From the NCBI RefSeq assembly GCF_023091745.1, contig NC_068910.1, positions 174,275,170 through 174,339,169 of the forward strand: a DNA stretch of 64,000 nucleotides. Reading direction: 5' to 3'. The notes below the pieces were generated by a model, which was given only the letters and a program-made list of their open reading frames with translations, ran no database searches and had not been told where the DNA came from. This document shows positions 1 through 10,656 of this stretch, one piece after another (position 1 is the first letter of the stretch; each line of letters starts with the position of its first letter). The position numbers and the translations under genes are program-made. Source of the DNA: Budorcas taxicolor (lineage: Eukaryota; Chordata; Mammalia; Artiodactyla; Bovidae).

Positions 1-1770
1 CCAGCTTCCCCTCTGGGCTGCGCTGGTTATGTAGGTTCAATGAGTAGAACTGCATGTTGGCAAGTTTTTTCTGTGGCTTCTTTTGGGGGTCGGTGATTGA
101 GACCCTTGATATGGCTTTAAAATGTCAGAAACTCTCTCATGAAATGGCTTTTAACTAATAGGTTTTTTTCTTATTATATTATCAAAGACCAAACAGAATT
201 AAAACCAGGTTCTTAAGAGGCTGACAACAGAATGATTAGGAATCCCTTAGGAGCCAAGCTGGCAGGAAACCAAGAGAGGAAAAATCAAAGCATGTGGGTA
301 AATGTATGAATGGATGTAATAAGAATTAACAAAAAATAAATAAAATTAAAAAAAAAGAATTAACACTTTTGAATTCAGAAATACATTCTTCTTCTGCTCT
401 AACTGGTATACAGAGGTGGAGGTGAAAGTCAGCATAACTCTTCAGTTTTCCCAGTACATGATATGTACAGTGATTTTATGTGATTTGCAAAAGACAAGAA
501 ATTTCATCCATTAAAACTGCCAGAGAATTATAGTTTGTCCTGTCACTTACACTAAGGATCTATGGTATGTTTATTTTATGATTTTCCACCCTCTGAAGCC
601 CTACTTTAAAAAACATGCTTTGTACTGATAAACAGTTCTCAATTATTTAGGAAAGACTGGTATTTTGGTATAATATCTGCAATTTTAAATGAAATATGCT
701 CTCACATATGCTTGATTCTGCCTCCTACCCCATATAGTAAGAGTTGCTTTATTGGACATAACGAAGGGTGTAATTGTTTTTTGTTCATAAGTTGCTTATG
801 AACAGGGAAAAGTGTATGTTATATTTTCTTACCTAGAACACGGATTTTCTAATATAACCCACAAATGATTGTTATAGCACCATTTCTTAGAAAGTCTGAC
901 TTTTTATAAAGGAGTGTTCTTCACTCCAAACCTTCTCTATATTTCCTTGAGGCATCTTTAAAATGTATTGTTTCAGGCCCACATATGTTTGGAAGTTCAC
1001 TAGTATCACATGGGACTTTGACAGGTTGCATCTGGTTTGAACTGCTTCTCTTCTGTTTCACCCTGATCCTCCACAACTCCGGAGGAACTGCCTGGATGCC
1101 AGCTACCTCCTACATCTGATTGTCCCACTGTGGATCCCTCAGCTGCTGGTTTATTCCAAATTTCACACTCTCGGAGCTCACTCTGGAGCTTATTTCACAG
1201 ACCCAGGGGGCTCCGGGCAGGGGCCCTTGGGAGATCAGATTCAACCTCAAGTCTCTTGTTTAGACCTGGTAGGGAGAAGGGGCCAGCCAGGGACTGGAAA
1301 ACGTTCCTAAAAATTAGGCTGGGTCCTGAAATAGCGCGGGGAACCAGAGCTCCCTTAAAGAGAGAGGCAGGCTAATATTAGAAGAAGTGGAAATCCCTAA
1401 CGGAGGGAAGCTGGACATTGAGAGCAGTCACTCTTATAACTCGCCAATAGAGTTTCTCTAACGCCTGGTCCGATCAAGTGTCAGTCTGGAGGCCCTTGAG
1501 GTCTATTTCAATACTGTGATGGTTACCTACACAGCTATCTTCAGGGTTCCTCGGGACTGAAGACTGACTACTTTTGAAAGCAATTTTCCTGCCTTTTATG
1601 ATGTATCTGAGCTCTGTGACCGCGCATGCCGAAACAGAAGGGTGTGAGCCGGTGTGTTTCCTCACACTAAAGCCTGCCCTTAGAGGCTTGGTTGGCTGAC
1701 TCGGTTTCCCGCAACTCGCGCTTTGAGAACGAAGCCGCGCAGGGGTCCCCACCAGTCCCCGCGTCTTTAC
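1..1770 (-). other. PTX3: Part of PTX3 intron 2 (also VEPH1 intron on the + strand)
   Basis: Sequence downstream of PTX3 exon 2 in gene orientation. PTX3 has three exons, so the pentraxin-domain exon should lie to the left of the window. There is an A-rich tract near 320-360. I found no coding exon and no repeat that I can name. Confidence 0.85.
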
Positions 1771-2175
1771 CTGCCGGCAGCCAGCGGCTGGCTGCCCAGC
1801 CCTGCACAGCTCGGAGGTCGGCCCGCGTCCGCCGCAGCTCCTCCAGCACCGCGCCCAGGGCCCGCCCCGCCTCCTCCTGCGGTCTCGGCGCCCCGGCCTC
1901 TTCCAGTCGTGCCAGCCGGCGGCCAGCAACGCGGCTCGCCTGCAGCAGCTCGTCCAGCGCCCGGGCCAGCCTGTCCTCGGCGGGGGCCTCCGGCGCGCAC
2001 AGCCTCTGCAGGCTGCCCGCCAGCCGGCCCAGCTCGGCCCTCAGCTTCTGCAGCTCTCCCTGGAGCACGGCTTCGGTGGCGTGCAGCAGCATGCCCTCCC
2101 GCATCTGCGAGTTCTCCAGCATGGTGAAGAGCTTGTCCCACTCGGAGTTCTCACGACTGCAGTCGCACTGCGTGG
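1771..2175 (-). CDS. PTX3: PTX3 exon 2: N-terminal oligomerisation region of pentraxin 3
   Basis: Internal coding exon of pentraxin 3, a secreted soluble pattern-recognition protein that binds C1q, microbes and hyaluronan-matrix proteins. Read on the minus strand it encodes residues 44-178. The acceptor is TAG at 2176-2178 and the donor GT at 1769-1770; both intron phases are 1, so it joins exon 1 in frame. Residues C47, C49 and C103 are present at the positions of the human interchain-disulfide cysteines. The rest is Leu/Glu/Arg/Ala-rich, as in the coiled-coil N-terminal domain, with EWDKLF near the start and WLPAG at the end, both matching the human protein from memory. The exon is very GC- and CpG-rich, which creates long shadow frames on the opposite strand. 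The pentraxin domain exon (residue 179 onward) is not in the window. Confidence 0.96.
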
Positions 2176-2582
2176 CTAGAGCGGGGAACACACACGCATT
2201 ACAGACCTGACCCTCTCTCGGGTGTTCTTTGTAAAATGCCGACCTCCCTCGATGGTCGCCAAGTGACAGCCCGTCCCCAGGACCCCCTTCCCTTTAAGGA
2301 AACCTTGCAGGTTTTATAAGTTGAACTCGATGAAATTGCCGTTCATGGCAATTCTCTCAAAACAGGCGAATACCGGCGATTTCATACAATTCGACCCATT
2401 ACCTATCTGAGAGAAGTAACTTTATGAAACCTCCTTTCCTGACGTGCTTTTCTCTTTTGCAAAACTCTTTTTTGGTTGTTGTTGTTTATTGCATTGGCAA
2501 CAAAATATATGTATAATACTTAGACCTAAGGAGGTAGATATGTAGTTAAGGGTTAGCAGAGAAAGAGTTAAAACGAACTTAC
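2176..2582 (-). other. PTX3: PTX3 intron 1
   Basis: A short intron of 407 bp between PTX3 exons 1 and 2, with GT at the exon 1 side and AG at 2176-2177. I recognise no repeat in it. Confidence 0.93.
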
Positions 2583-2712
2583 GGTCCTCAGTGGGATGGA
2601 GTCCATTGTCTATTTCGTTGTCCAAATTCACATACATGAGCTCATAATCATCTGAGTTCTCCGCCGACACTGCAGACCAGAGAGCACAAAACAGAATCAC
2701 AGAGATGTGCAT
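2583..2712 (-). CDS. PTX3: PTX3 exon 1: start codon, signal peptide and N-terminus
   Basis: First coding exon of pentraxin 3. The ATG is at 2712-2710 on the minus strand. The first 17 residues (MHISVILFCALWSAVSA) form a typical signal peptide, with cleavage expected before ENSDDY, consistent with secretion. The following acidic stretch YVNLDNEIDNGLHPTED is nearly identical to human PTX3. The exon holds 43 codons plus one base and ends at a strong donor (C|GTAAGT, with GT at 2582-2581), giving phase 1, which matches exon 2. Intron 1 is only about 400 bp. The start is chosen because it gives the family signal peptide directly. Neighbouring VEPH1 runs on the opposite strand. Confidence 0.97.
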
Positions 2713-2861
2713 TGCTGGAGAGACGACGTTCTTCCCACCGCTGTCGGGAGGGGACGAGGCAAGAGGCTCTCAGAGTGCAGAAGGAGCGGAGGAGAGTGCG
2801 AGTGAGAGGCAGGAGCTGAGGGCCCTTAATAAATGCTGGGGAAAGCCTGAATGGGGATGAA

Positions 2862-2868
2862 TGAGTAA
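2862..2868. promoter_or_regulatory. AP-1-like site, PTX3 promoter
   Basis: TGAGTAA differs at one base from the AP-1 consensus TGAGTCA and lies between the NF-kB site and the ATG. AP-1 contributes to basal PTX3 transcription in human; function here is inferred from position. Confidence 0.45.
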
Positions 2869-2889
2869 TGCCAGTGGCACTGCCTTAAC

Positions 2890-2899
2890 GGGATTTCCC
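2890..2899. promoter_or_regulatory. NF-kB site, PTX3 promoter
   Basis: GGGATTTCCC is a perfect kB consensus, 178-187 bp upstream of the PTX3 start codon. Its position fits the functional proximal kB element reported for human and mouse PTX3. Confidence 0.8.
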
Positions 2900-2962
2900 C
2901 AGATTTGTGGGGGAGGGGGCTGGGGGAAAGGAGGGTGAAGGAGATGTGGGGGACGGGGGACG

Positions 2963-2971
2963 TTGCACAAT
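2963..2971. promoter_or_regulatory. C/EBP (NF-IL6) site, PTX3 promoter
   Basis: TTGCACAAT (ATTGTGCAA on the PTX3 strand) fits the C/EBP-beta consensus. It lies 64 bp upstream of the NF-kB site; the pairing of NF-kB and C/EBP is typical of acute-phase gene promoters. Confidence 0.65.
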
Positions 2972-3750
2972 AGTAAACCGCAAAGGTTTACAGTACAGTC
3001 AGATTAACTGGAGGAGTGTCAGAGGGGAAAGAAAGGGGAATACAGGGCTAGGACTGTCTCCTCCTGGGGATTAGCTGTTGTAACTTGAATTGGTAGTACT
3101 GAAGGATGAGAGGGAGAGGAGAGGGATTAGGGGAATAGAGATTAAGGGGAATAGATTCAGCAGATATAGAGGTGTGAAAGCAAGAGCATCATCCCAGCAT
3201 TTTGTGTGCGCTCTCATTATTTCACAACCCTTTACACATAGAAAACATTTTTTCACTTTTTCTTTGTGCAGTTTTACAGGTCTAAGATGTGAAAGTTACT
3301 TTCTGATTTCAAGATAAACCAACACAGTAAGAATTTGTACGGTTCTATAATCCAAATCCATTCCAAGTCATTCCATCTTTAATCCTTCTGGAGTTACAGC
3401 TATACTTTTATAAACATACTTTTTAATGAGAAGCACAGCAAAACTAGTAAACCAAAAATAAGGAGAAGTCCTGGGAAAGGAATAAACTGACTTTTTAGGT
3501 GTGTTTCTTTTCATAATCTATTATGTGGGTATCTTATTTCACTAGGTTCAGAGTCAAAGATCATGTTTTTAAAGTAAATTTAGGGATTCCCGCTTCTGTC
3601 AGTATATGGAGATCTATATAAGCTGAAAACTCTGCTGAAAAAAAACAAACAAACTAGAAATGTGTTTACATTTGAATAATAATTAAAAACTTTAAATGTA
3701 CAAATAAGTTCCCAATAAAGTAAGGACAATATCCAGAGGCCAAGGGTGAT

Positions 3751-3955
3751 AAGTCGCTTCAGTCATGTCCAACTCTTTGTGACCCTATGGACTGCAGCCC
3801 CACTAGTCTCCTCTGTCCATTGAATTTCCCAGGCAAGAATACTGGAGTGAGTTGCCATGCCCTTCTCCAAGAGATCTTCCTGACCCAGGGATTGAACCCA
3901 CATCTCTTATGTCTCTTTCATCGGCAGGTGGGTTTTTTACCACTAATGCCACCTA
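3751..3955 (-). mobile_element. Bov-tA SINE
   Basis: Antisense Bov-tA: BovB-derived body (agtcatgtccaactctttgtg) followed by the tRNA-derived head in reverse. Ends are approximate. Confidence 0.85.
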
Positions 3956-4015
3956 CCCAAAGAGAGGGAACCAAAAACTGGTCAGTGAGCCCATGAGCTA
4001 AATCTAGAGCCCCCC

Positions 4016-4018
<3 letters not shown>

Positions 4019-4075
<57 letters not shown>
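4019..4075. repeat. (AC)n microsatellite
   Basis: About 28 uninterrupted AC units (57 bp). Runs this long and pure are usually length-polymorphic. Confidence 0.97.
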
Positions 4076-4076
<1 letters not shown>

Positions 4077-4869
4077 CAGGGGAGGTGAAGGGGGAAGAGA
4101 TGTTTCAGTTCTGTGTTAACCAAGTGCTTAGGTCTGGGTGGGGAGTTAACTGACTAGATTTCAATAGATATAGCCCCAGTCCTTACCCTAGCACAGAGAA
4201 GTGAGAAGTAAGCCTGTCTCTCTTTGACTGAACTCTACAAGGTCCGTAAGAGTTTGCGACTTTGGGCCTGCCTTTATACATGTTCGAGAAGCAAATGTGT
4301 ACTATCTCCCACAGTGAAAATTCATAATAAAAAATATTTAACCATAGGAGGAAACAATCTACCATAAATGAGAACCAGCAGAAACCAAAAGGGATTGGAC
4401 ACCCCTCCCTCAAGAATTTCATTTATTTAAAATATCAGCTAGAAACTGGAAAATAAGTGTGTTTGAAAGAACTGGAAACCTGAAAAAAGAAAAAAGACAC
4501 TGTCAAAAGAAGAAGAATAGGCCTATTATTTAAAGACTCAAATATAACCTTGAGTTAAAAAATTAATTGAAATTTTTAAGAAATTAAAGGATTGGCAAAG
4601 CTGAAGAGAATATCAAGGAACTGGAAGAAAGATCTAAGAAAATAATTCTAAAGTCCTTTCATTGTTCCAGATAGCAAAGTTAATTTTTCTTTGTTAGTTC
4701 AAGTATGTTTATCTTTCAAATGACAGCCACTGAAACCAAGAGGAAATAAAATAACCAAATAGAAGGAATAGAGTGAATTTAAAAAAAAAAACTTGAGCTG
4801 TTCAATAGGAAGTAGTAAAGAAGGGAAGAAAAGGATAGACAAAGCATGATAAATAAAAAGCACACGTGG

Positions 4870-4992
4870 CAGTTGTTTAGTTGCTAAGTCACGTCAGACT
4901 GTTGCAACCCCATGGACTGTAGCGCACCAGGCTTCTCTGCCCATGGGATTCTCCAGGCAGGAATACTGGAGTAGGTTGCCATTTCTTTCTCC
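4870..4992 (-). mobile_element. Bov-A-type SINE fragment
   Basis: Antisense BovB-tail-derived body without a tRNA head, from gttgctaagtcacgtcag to ttgccatttctttctcc. It abuts the minisatellite that follows. Confidence 0.75.
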
Positions 4993-5014
4993 AAAAAGCG
5001 CCTGTAATGTAAAA

Positions 5015-5182
5015 TATACCTAATACTATAAATACTAATATACCTAATACTATAAATACTTAATACTATACCTAATATACCTAATACCTAATACTATAAA
5101 TATGCCTAATACTAATTAGGTAGTACCTAATACTATACCTAATACTATAAATATACCTAATACTGTAAATACTAATCACTAA
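5015..5182. repeat. AT-rich minisatellite
   Basis: Imperfect tandem copies of a unit close to ATACCTAATACTATAAAT (about 18 bp), with shorter and longer variants, roughly nine units. It lies at the end of a truncated Bov-A SINE. Confidence 0.85.
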
Positions 5183-6854
5183 ATATTAATGAAACAAACA
5201 TTCCAGTTAAGAGACAAAAGTTGTCAGATAGGAATATATTTTAAGTCCAGTTCTATGTCACTTATAACATCACACATAAAACACAAGAATCTAGAAACCC
5301 TGAAAGCAAAAAATTTAAAGGTGGTGAGAGAATATACCAAACAAGCGCTATTCAGAAAAGCTAGCATAGCTGTATTAATATAAGTCAAAAATAGACTTTA
5401 AGGCAAAGAGAGTAATGAAATTATGATGAAATAAATAATTTGACAAGAAGATACCTCAGGACTATCTAGTAGCATCGGTTCAAAAAAATATGCCAATATT
5501 GACAGACTTATAAGGAAAAATTGGTAAATCCATAGTCATAAAGGCAGATTTTCACATACTTCTTATAACTGATAAGTCCATTTCTGCCCAACTGATGATT
5601 AAAATGCTAAAAACTTCAAAAGGATATAGAAATGTATATAATCTAAAATTTGATATAATAAAATGTATAGAACATTGCCCAGAAAGTTTGATAAGCAAGT
5701 TCTACCATGCAAGGAACACATAATTCCCATTTTATATTAACTGCCTCTGAGAATGGTGTGTGCAGGAGTGCACTAAATTCTTTTTATATGTCTAGTAAGG
5801 ATGATACTAAAAAAAAAAAAAGACAAGGTCAACACAAGAAAGGAAAACTGCAAGTCAGTCTCATTTAAGAATATAGATGCAGAAGCTCTAAATGAAGTAT
5901 TAGCCAAAGAAATCCAGTAATACATGCTTTCAAATATATCATACCAAGTTGAGTGTATTCCAAGAGTGCAAGATTGATTAAACATTAGAATACTCATTCA
6001 TTTACTACAGTAACAGTTTAAAAGAGAAATCATATGGTCATATGGACAGATGCAGAAAAGTCAATTAATAAAATCTAACATTCATTCATGATCAAACTAG
6101 GAAAAAGACAGGAACTTAAACTGATAAAATATAAATACCAAGAATATGTAGAAACATATACATACATTATGATGAATCCTTAGAAGCATACTCTTTAAAA
6201 ACAGGAATTAGAAAATGATGATCAGGACCTGGTTCTTCTCATCAAAGTGTTGGAGGTCCCAGCTGGTAAAATAGGACAATAAAAGAAACTTAAGGAATAT
6301 TACAAAGTTGTTACTTATTATAATTTGATTATTTTTCTACAGAAAATCTTGAGACTCCATTAATTTAAAAAAAAAAGAACTAAAGTTTTGCTGGATGAAA
6401 GATCAGTGCACAAAATTTATTGATTTCTTAATATAGCAGATAAATAGAAAACATCTTTAAAAAACCAAAACTTACAATTTACAATAGCAACAACAACTAT
6501 GGAATACTTAGGAATCAATTTAATAAAAGATAAACAAGGCACAGCTAATATCACAAAACTTTAGAGATATAAAAAAAGTTACATAGAAGAATATATCATG
6601 TTCTTGAATGAGAAGACTCAGTTTCACAGAGATGTCAGTTATCCCAAATTAGTCTATATATTCAATGTGAAAAATAATCCTAACCTAGCTTTACAAGGAA
6701 GTTGACAAGCTAACGGTAAAATTTATATAAAGTAACCAAGAGGAATTTGAAGCAGAAAATGAAAAAATAAGAGGAATCTGAAGCAGAAGATGAAGAAACT
6801 TGCCTTGTGAGGTATAATGACTTATTATAAATTGTAATTAAGAAAATGTATAAA

Positions 6855-7072
6855 GGGCTTCCCAGGTGGCTCTAGTGGCAAAGAATCTACCTGCCAAATC
6901 AGGAGACATAAGAGACGTGGGTTTGATCCCTGGGTCAGGAAGATCCCCTGGAGGAGGAAATGGCAATCCACTCCGGTATTCTTGCCTGGAGAATCCCATG
7001 GACAGAGGAGCCTGGCAGGCTGCAGTCTATAATGTCATAATGAGTCAGACACGACTGAAGTGACTTAGTATA
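6855..7072 (+). mobile_element. Bov-tA SINE
   Basis: Sense Bov-tA beginning gggcttcccaggtggc with the tRNA-like head and ending in the BovB-derived gactgaagtgacttagta. It is inserted within the L1 remnant. Confidence 0.9.
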
Positions 7073-7481
7073 CATAATTGGTGAAGGTATGATAAATAAC
7101 CAGACCCATATACATGGGAACCTTTATATATGGAAGAAGTATTACAAATCAGAAGGGAAACAGTTGGTCACTGAATAAATTGATCCGAGACAATTGTTTA
7201 TATACACACACACATATATAAATTTATAATTAGATCCCTTCCTTATATTCACAAAAATAAAATCCAGATGATTAAGACATAAAACAAAATCATAATACTT
7301 TTAGGAGAATAGTACTTATAGTAGAATATTTTTATGAACATGGGTAGGAAAAGATTTCTCAATTAAAAAATTTATAAACCATAAAATAAATTTAAAAACC
7401 AACTCCATTAGGATTACAACTTTAAAACTGACAGAGCAAAAATTAGTGTCCAGAATAAATAAGGAATTTCTACAGATCAGT

Positions 7482-7661
7482 GCTTCCCTGATAGCTCAGT
7501 TGGTAAAGAAACTATCTGCCATGCAGGAGACCCCGCTTCAATTCCTGGGTTGGGACGATCCGCTGGAGAAGGGAAAGGCTACCCATGCCAGTATGCTTGC
7601 CTGGAGAATTCCATGGACTGTATAGGACTGCAAAGAGTCGGACACGACTGAGTGACTTTCA
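7482..7661 (+). mobile_element. Bov-tA SINE
   Basis: Sense copy inside the L1 remnant. Near-matching target-site duplications flank it: cagatcagtg on the left and caaatcagtg on the right. Confidence 0.85.
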
Positions 7662-7911
7662 CAAATCAGTGAGAAAACACAGACATCTTGATTGAAAACA
7701 GGCAAAGGATATGAAAGGCTAAATCATGGAAGAGCAACATAAAAAGGTTGCTCAGCCTCAGAAGTAATTAAAGAAATGAAAATTAGAACAAAAAGTAAGG
7801 TAACATTTCTATACCCCATCAGATTGGCAAAAACGGGTGTCTGCCAAGACTAAATGTTGGCAACAGAAACATTGATGCTTCTGATAGGTAAGTAAGTTGT
7901 TATAATCATGG

Positions 7912-8337
7912 TAGTAGGCAGAATAATGACCTCCCCCCTAAAGTTGTTCACATCTTAATTCCCACAACCTGAGAACACAATGTGTTTCATTGCAAATGTT
8001 ATCACAAGGGTGCTTAAATCAAAGAAAGGCAGAAGAGATCATCAGAGGAAGAGGTGTAGTGATGGAAGCAGGGTCAGAGAATGCTGTGTAGCTAACTTTG
8101 AAGATGAAGGAAGGAGACCCCAAAGCAAAGAATGCTGGTGGTCTCTAGACACCAGAAAAGCCAAGAAACAGATTCCTTCCTACAACCTCCAAGAAGGAAC
8201 CCAGCCTTTCTAAGATCTGGATTTTTGCCCAGTGAGACTTATGATAGACTTCTGTATTACAGAAATATATGATAATAAATTTGTATTATTTTGGGCCACA
8301 AGCTTATGTCAGTTTCTTATGGCAGCTATAGAAAACT
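7912..8337 (+). mobile_element. Ancient LTR-like interspersed repeat
   Basis: Matches a mammal-wide repeat whose consensus reads cagaataatgaccccc and, near its end, a polyadenylation-like aataaatttgt, which suggests an LTR (MaLR/ERVL type). The family name is uncertain. The copy at 14652-15052 is the same family in reverse. Confidence 0.55.
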
Positions 8338-8483
8338 ACTACAACCATTTTGAGAAGAAATTTTGGAACATCTAGAAACTTAACTCCCAGGGACAAACCC
8401 ACTGCTTTACTACTTAATTATGTGGTCCAGTGACCATCAACATCACCTGAGAACTTGTTAGAAATTCAAATTCTCAAACTCTA

Positions 8484-8857
8484 CTGTGGTGTTGGAGAAG
8501 ACTCTTGAGAGTCCCTTGGACTGCAAGGAGATCCAACCAGTCCATCCTAAAGGAAACCAGTCCTGGGTGTTCATTGAAAGGACTGATGCTGAAGCTGAAA
8601 CTCCAATACTTTGGCCACCTCATGTGAAGAGCTGACTCGTTGGAAAAGACTCTGATGCTGGGAGGGATTGTGGGCAGGAGGAGAAGGGGACGACAGAGGA
8701 TGAGATGGCTGGATGGCATCACCGACTCAATGGACATGAGTTTGGGTGAACTCCGGGAGTTGTTGATGGCCAGGGAGGCCTGGCGTGCTGTGATTGATGG
8801 GGTCGCAAAGAATCGGACACAACTGAGCGACTGAACTGAACTAAACTGAACTGAGTT
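8484..8857 (+). mobile_element. BovB 3' end, 5'-truncated
   Basis: About 370 bp of the sense BovB 3' terminus, running from tgttggagaagactcttgag to the (ctgaa)-type tail. It carries the last part of the RT-protein frame and is not functional. Confidence 0.93.
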
Positions 8858-10432
8858 TTGATAAAGTTAGTTGGTAGGCACACCAACGGTCCTTGTATTT
8901 TTGCCTATATTTGTCTAATGACTTGAAATATTTCATAATGAAGAAGAATATAGTAATTTATGAATGAAAGTAATAGGATTTCTATACCAAAGTGTTTTCA
9001 TCAGTTTTAAAAAACACCCTTATTTAATTTTGTATTATTTGAACAAATTCAAGTCCGCTAAAAATGACTAATCTAGGTTTTTCCCCCCAGGAGTCTGAGG
9101 ACCTTTAATGAATATTGTGTCCTGTGTTCAATTCCAGTGACAGTCCCATTCATCATAACTTTTTCCAGCAGTTAATTAGTATGTCTACATAGCTAAGTTC
9201 TATGAGCTAATGTGCCTTGTATAGATTGGACATGACATTGACAATTCCTGATCTCTTAAGAAAAAGCTCTTAGTAAAATAAACAGAAAACAAAATAAAAC
9301 AATGTTTTTCACATTTAAAAAAATCTGAATATTTCCAATATTTTGGGCTGTGTGGTTATATGATTGAAATCTGTTTGAGACCATTCTATGAGCTATATGT
9401 GGAAAAAGCAATTCTCATTATTTACCATCACCCTGATACATTCACTTTGATCCAGAATCACCCTTTCATTAAATTTTGCCATAGATATTCAGAAAATTCT
9501 GGCCTTTTTTCCTTAATCCTCATATCTAAATGTCCCCACCATTTAATAAGGATTTACAAATGTGTAATCACTGCTTACTTGATTCTTTCTGTGTATGACT
9601 TCTATATAGAGAGCCACATTTAAAATAAATAGAGGCAAGAAAATGCTTGTTCAAGAAATCCCTAGAAATAAATTCTGAGACATTTAAGTACTTGAGGGGA
9701 TTTTTTAAAAAAACTCCATACCATAAGTGATAGGCAGATGTTTCCCATATGTTGTTTGCCAATGAGTCCCATAGCTTAAGTCATTTTCTTCTTTAGGTTC
9801 TGCCATTTTAAAGCCAGTTGTCTGTACAAGTCTTTGAGGCAAATCACGTGACAAGCAAGCTCAGTCTAAACTTCCCTTGATATAGTGCAGAAATCGAGGA
9901 TCTAAATTTGCATTGCTACTTTTCTAACTATTCATAAAAATAAGGCATAGCCTCCATATGTCAGTTGTCTAAATCAGGCCTCCATATCTCCCAGGAACAT
10001 GAATACATTCCTCTGCACTTTTTTTTTTTTGATTCAGTTTCATTTAGATCCATGCTTGCAGCACTGCTTAGTTTTTATTTAAACAGCATCCAAATGCTGT
10101 TTCTCAACAGGAATCTATCGGAACTGTTTCCTCCACAAGGGTGCGGTCTGGTTACTGTCAAATTCTCTTCCCCAGGGCGCATTACTCAGGAAAAGTTTTC
10201 ATTAGATAACTATGCTGATCATATCATAAAATATTCCCTTTTACAGAACCTGTTTAATGCTTTAGTGATTTTTCAGAATAAGGTACCATGTTATTTTAAG
10301 CAGAGGATTTGGCCATCAGTCTGCGCTGTTTAATATGTGAGGAAGTGCAAAATTTATTACATTGATAATAATATTATTTGTATGGCTCATGGACTGATAA
10401 AGTCATCATTCTCGTTATTGTTCCTTCAACAG

Positions 10433-10599
10433 GTAACGCCATGTTGTTGAGGGTTTTACCTGCTGTGTATGATAAGCAGCCTCAACCAATTAACAGACAC
10501 CTCACAGAACTCCTAGGCTTGATGTCTCGACTGGAACAACCAGAACAGTACCATCTTCTACGGCTTCTGCATGTAGCTGCAAAGAGGAAGCAACTGGAG
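10433..10599 (+). CDS. VEPH1: VEPH1 internal exon (N-terminal helical region)
   Basis: Coding exon of 167 bp of ventricular zone expressed PH domain-containing protein 1, the vertebrate homologue of Drosophila Melted. Melted binds phosphoinositides through its PH domain and modulates TSC/FOXO signalling; human VEPH1 is reported to dampen TGF-beta signalling. Acceptor AG at 10431-10432; donor GAG|GTAAAA. The exon starts with the last two bases of a glycine codon (phase 1) and ends in phase 0. It encodes about 55 residues, including MLLRVLPAVYDKQPQPINR and LLRLLHVAAKRKQLE, almost identical to the human protein near residue 180-230 as I remember it. Upstream VEPH1 exons are not in the window. 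A probable LTR begins 57 bp downstream of the donor. Confidence 0.95.
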
Positions 10600-10656
10600 G
10601 TAAAAATTATATTATATACAACATGATCCACACAGAAAGGTTGCTGCTGCAAGCCA

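Larger units (their letters stand above)
2713..3000 (-). promoter_or_regulatory. PTX3: PTX3 5'UTR and proximal promoter
   Basis: The 290 bp upstream of the PTX3 ATG contain a consensus NF-kB site (2890-2899), an AP-1-like TGAGTAA (2862-2868), a perfect C/EBP (NF-IL6) half-palindrome pair (2963-2971), G-rich Sp1-like tracts (2909-2959) and an AT-rich TTTATTAAG-type element (2825-2835, read on minus). Human PTX3 is known to be induced by IL-1, TNF and LPS through NF-kB, with AP-1 and NF-IL6 sites in its proximal promoter. The transcription start is not visible directly; I infer it to lie some 60-120 bp upstream of the ATG. Confidence 0.8.
4440..7910 (+). mobile_element. Decayed L1 (LINE-1) remnant, interrupted
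   Basis: Text matching sense-strand mammalian L1 ORF2 from memory: an endonuclease-region stretch near 5190-5440, a reverse-transcriptase-region stretch near 5840-6130, and the C-terminal part near 6400-6740 and 7090-7870. It is full of stops and A-rich. It is split by a Bov-A fragment plus minisatellite (4870-5185) and by two Bov-tA SINEs (6855-7072, 7482-7661). The boundaries are soft, and the part before 5190 is the weakest. Confidence 0.65.
1..10432 (+). other. VEPH1: VEPH1 intron containing antisense PTX3
   Basis: 3' part of the VEPH1 intron preceding the exon at 10433. It contains PTX3 exons 1-2 on the minus strand (1.77-2.71 kb), then an old L1 remnant, SINEs, an AC microsatellite, a minisatellite, an LTR-like repeat (7.9-8.3 kb) and a BovB tail (8.5-8.86 kb). 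In 2970-3740 and 8860-10430 I see nothing I can name. Confidence 0.8.

Noticed and set aside
1692..2210. Long plus-strand open frames opposite PTX3 exon 2
   Set aside because: They are shadows of a GC-rich coding exon on the minus strand, with low-complexity Ser/Ala/Pro/Arg composition and no splice or start support.
5015..5182. CRISPR-like repeat array
   Set aside because: Units are contiguous and imperfect with no unique spacers, and the context is a mammalian intron. It is a minisatellite.
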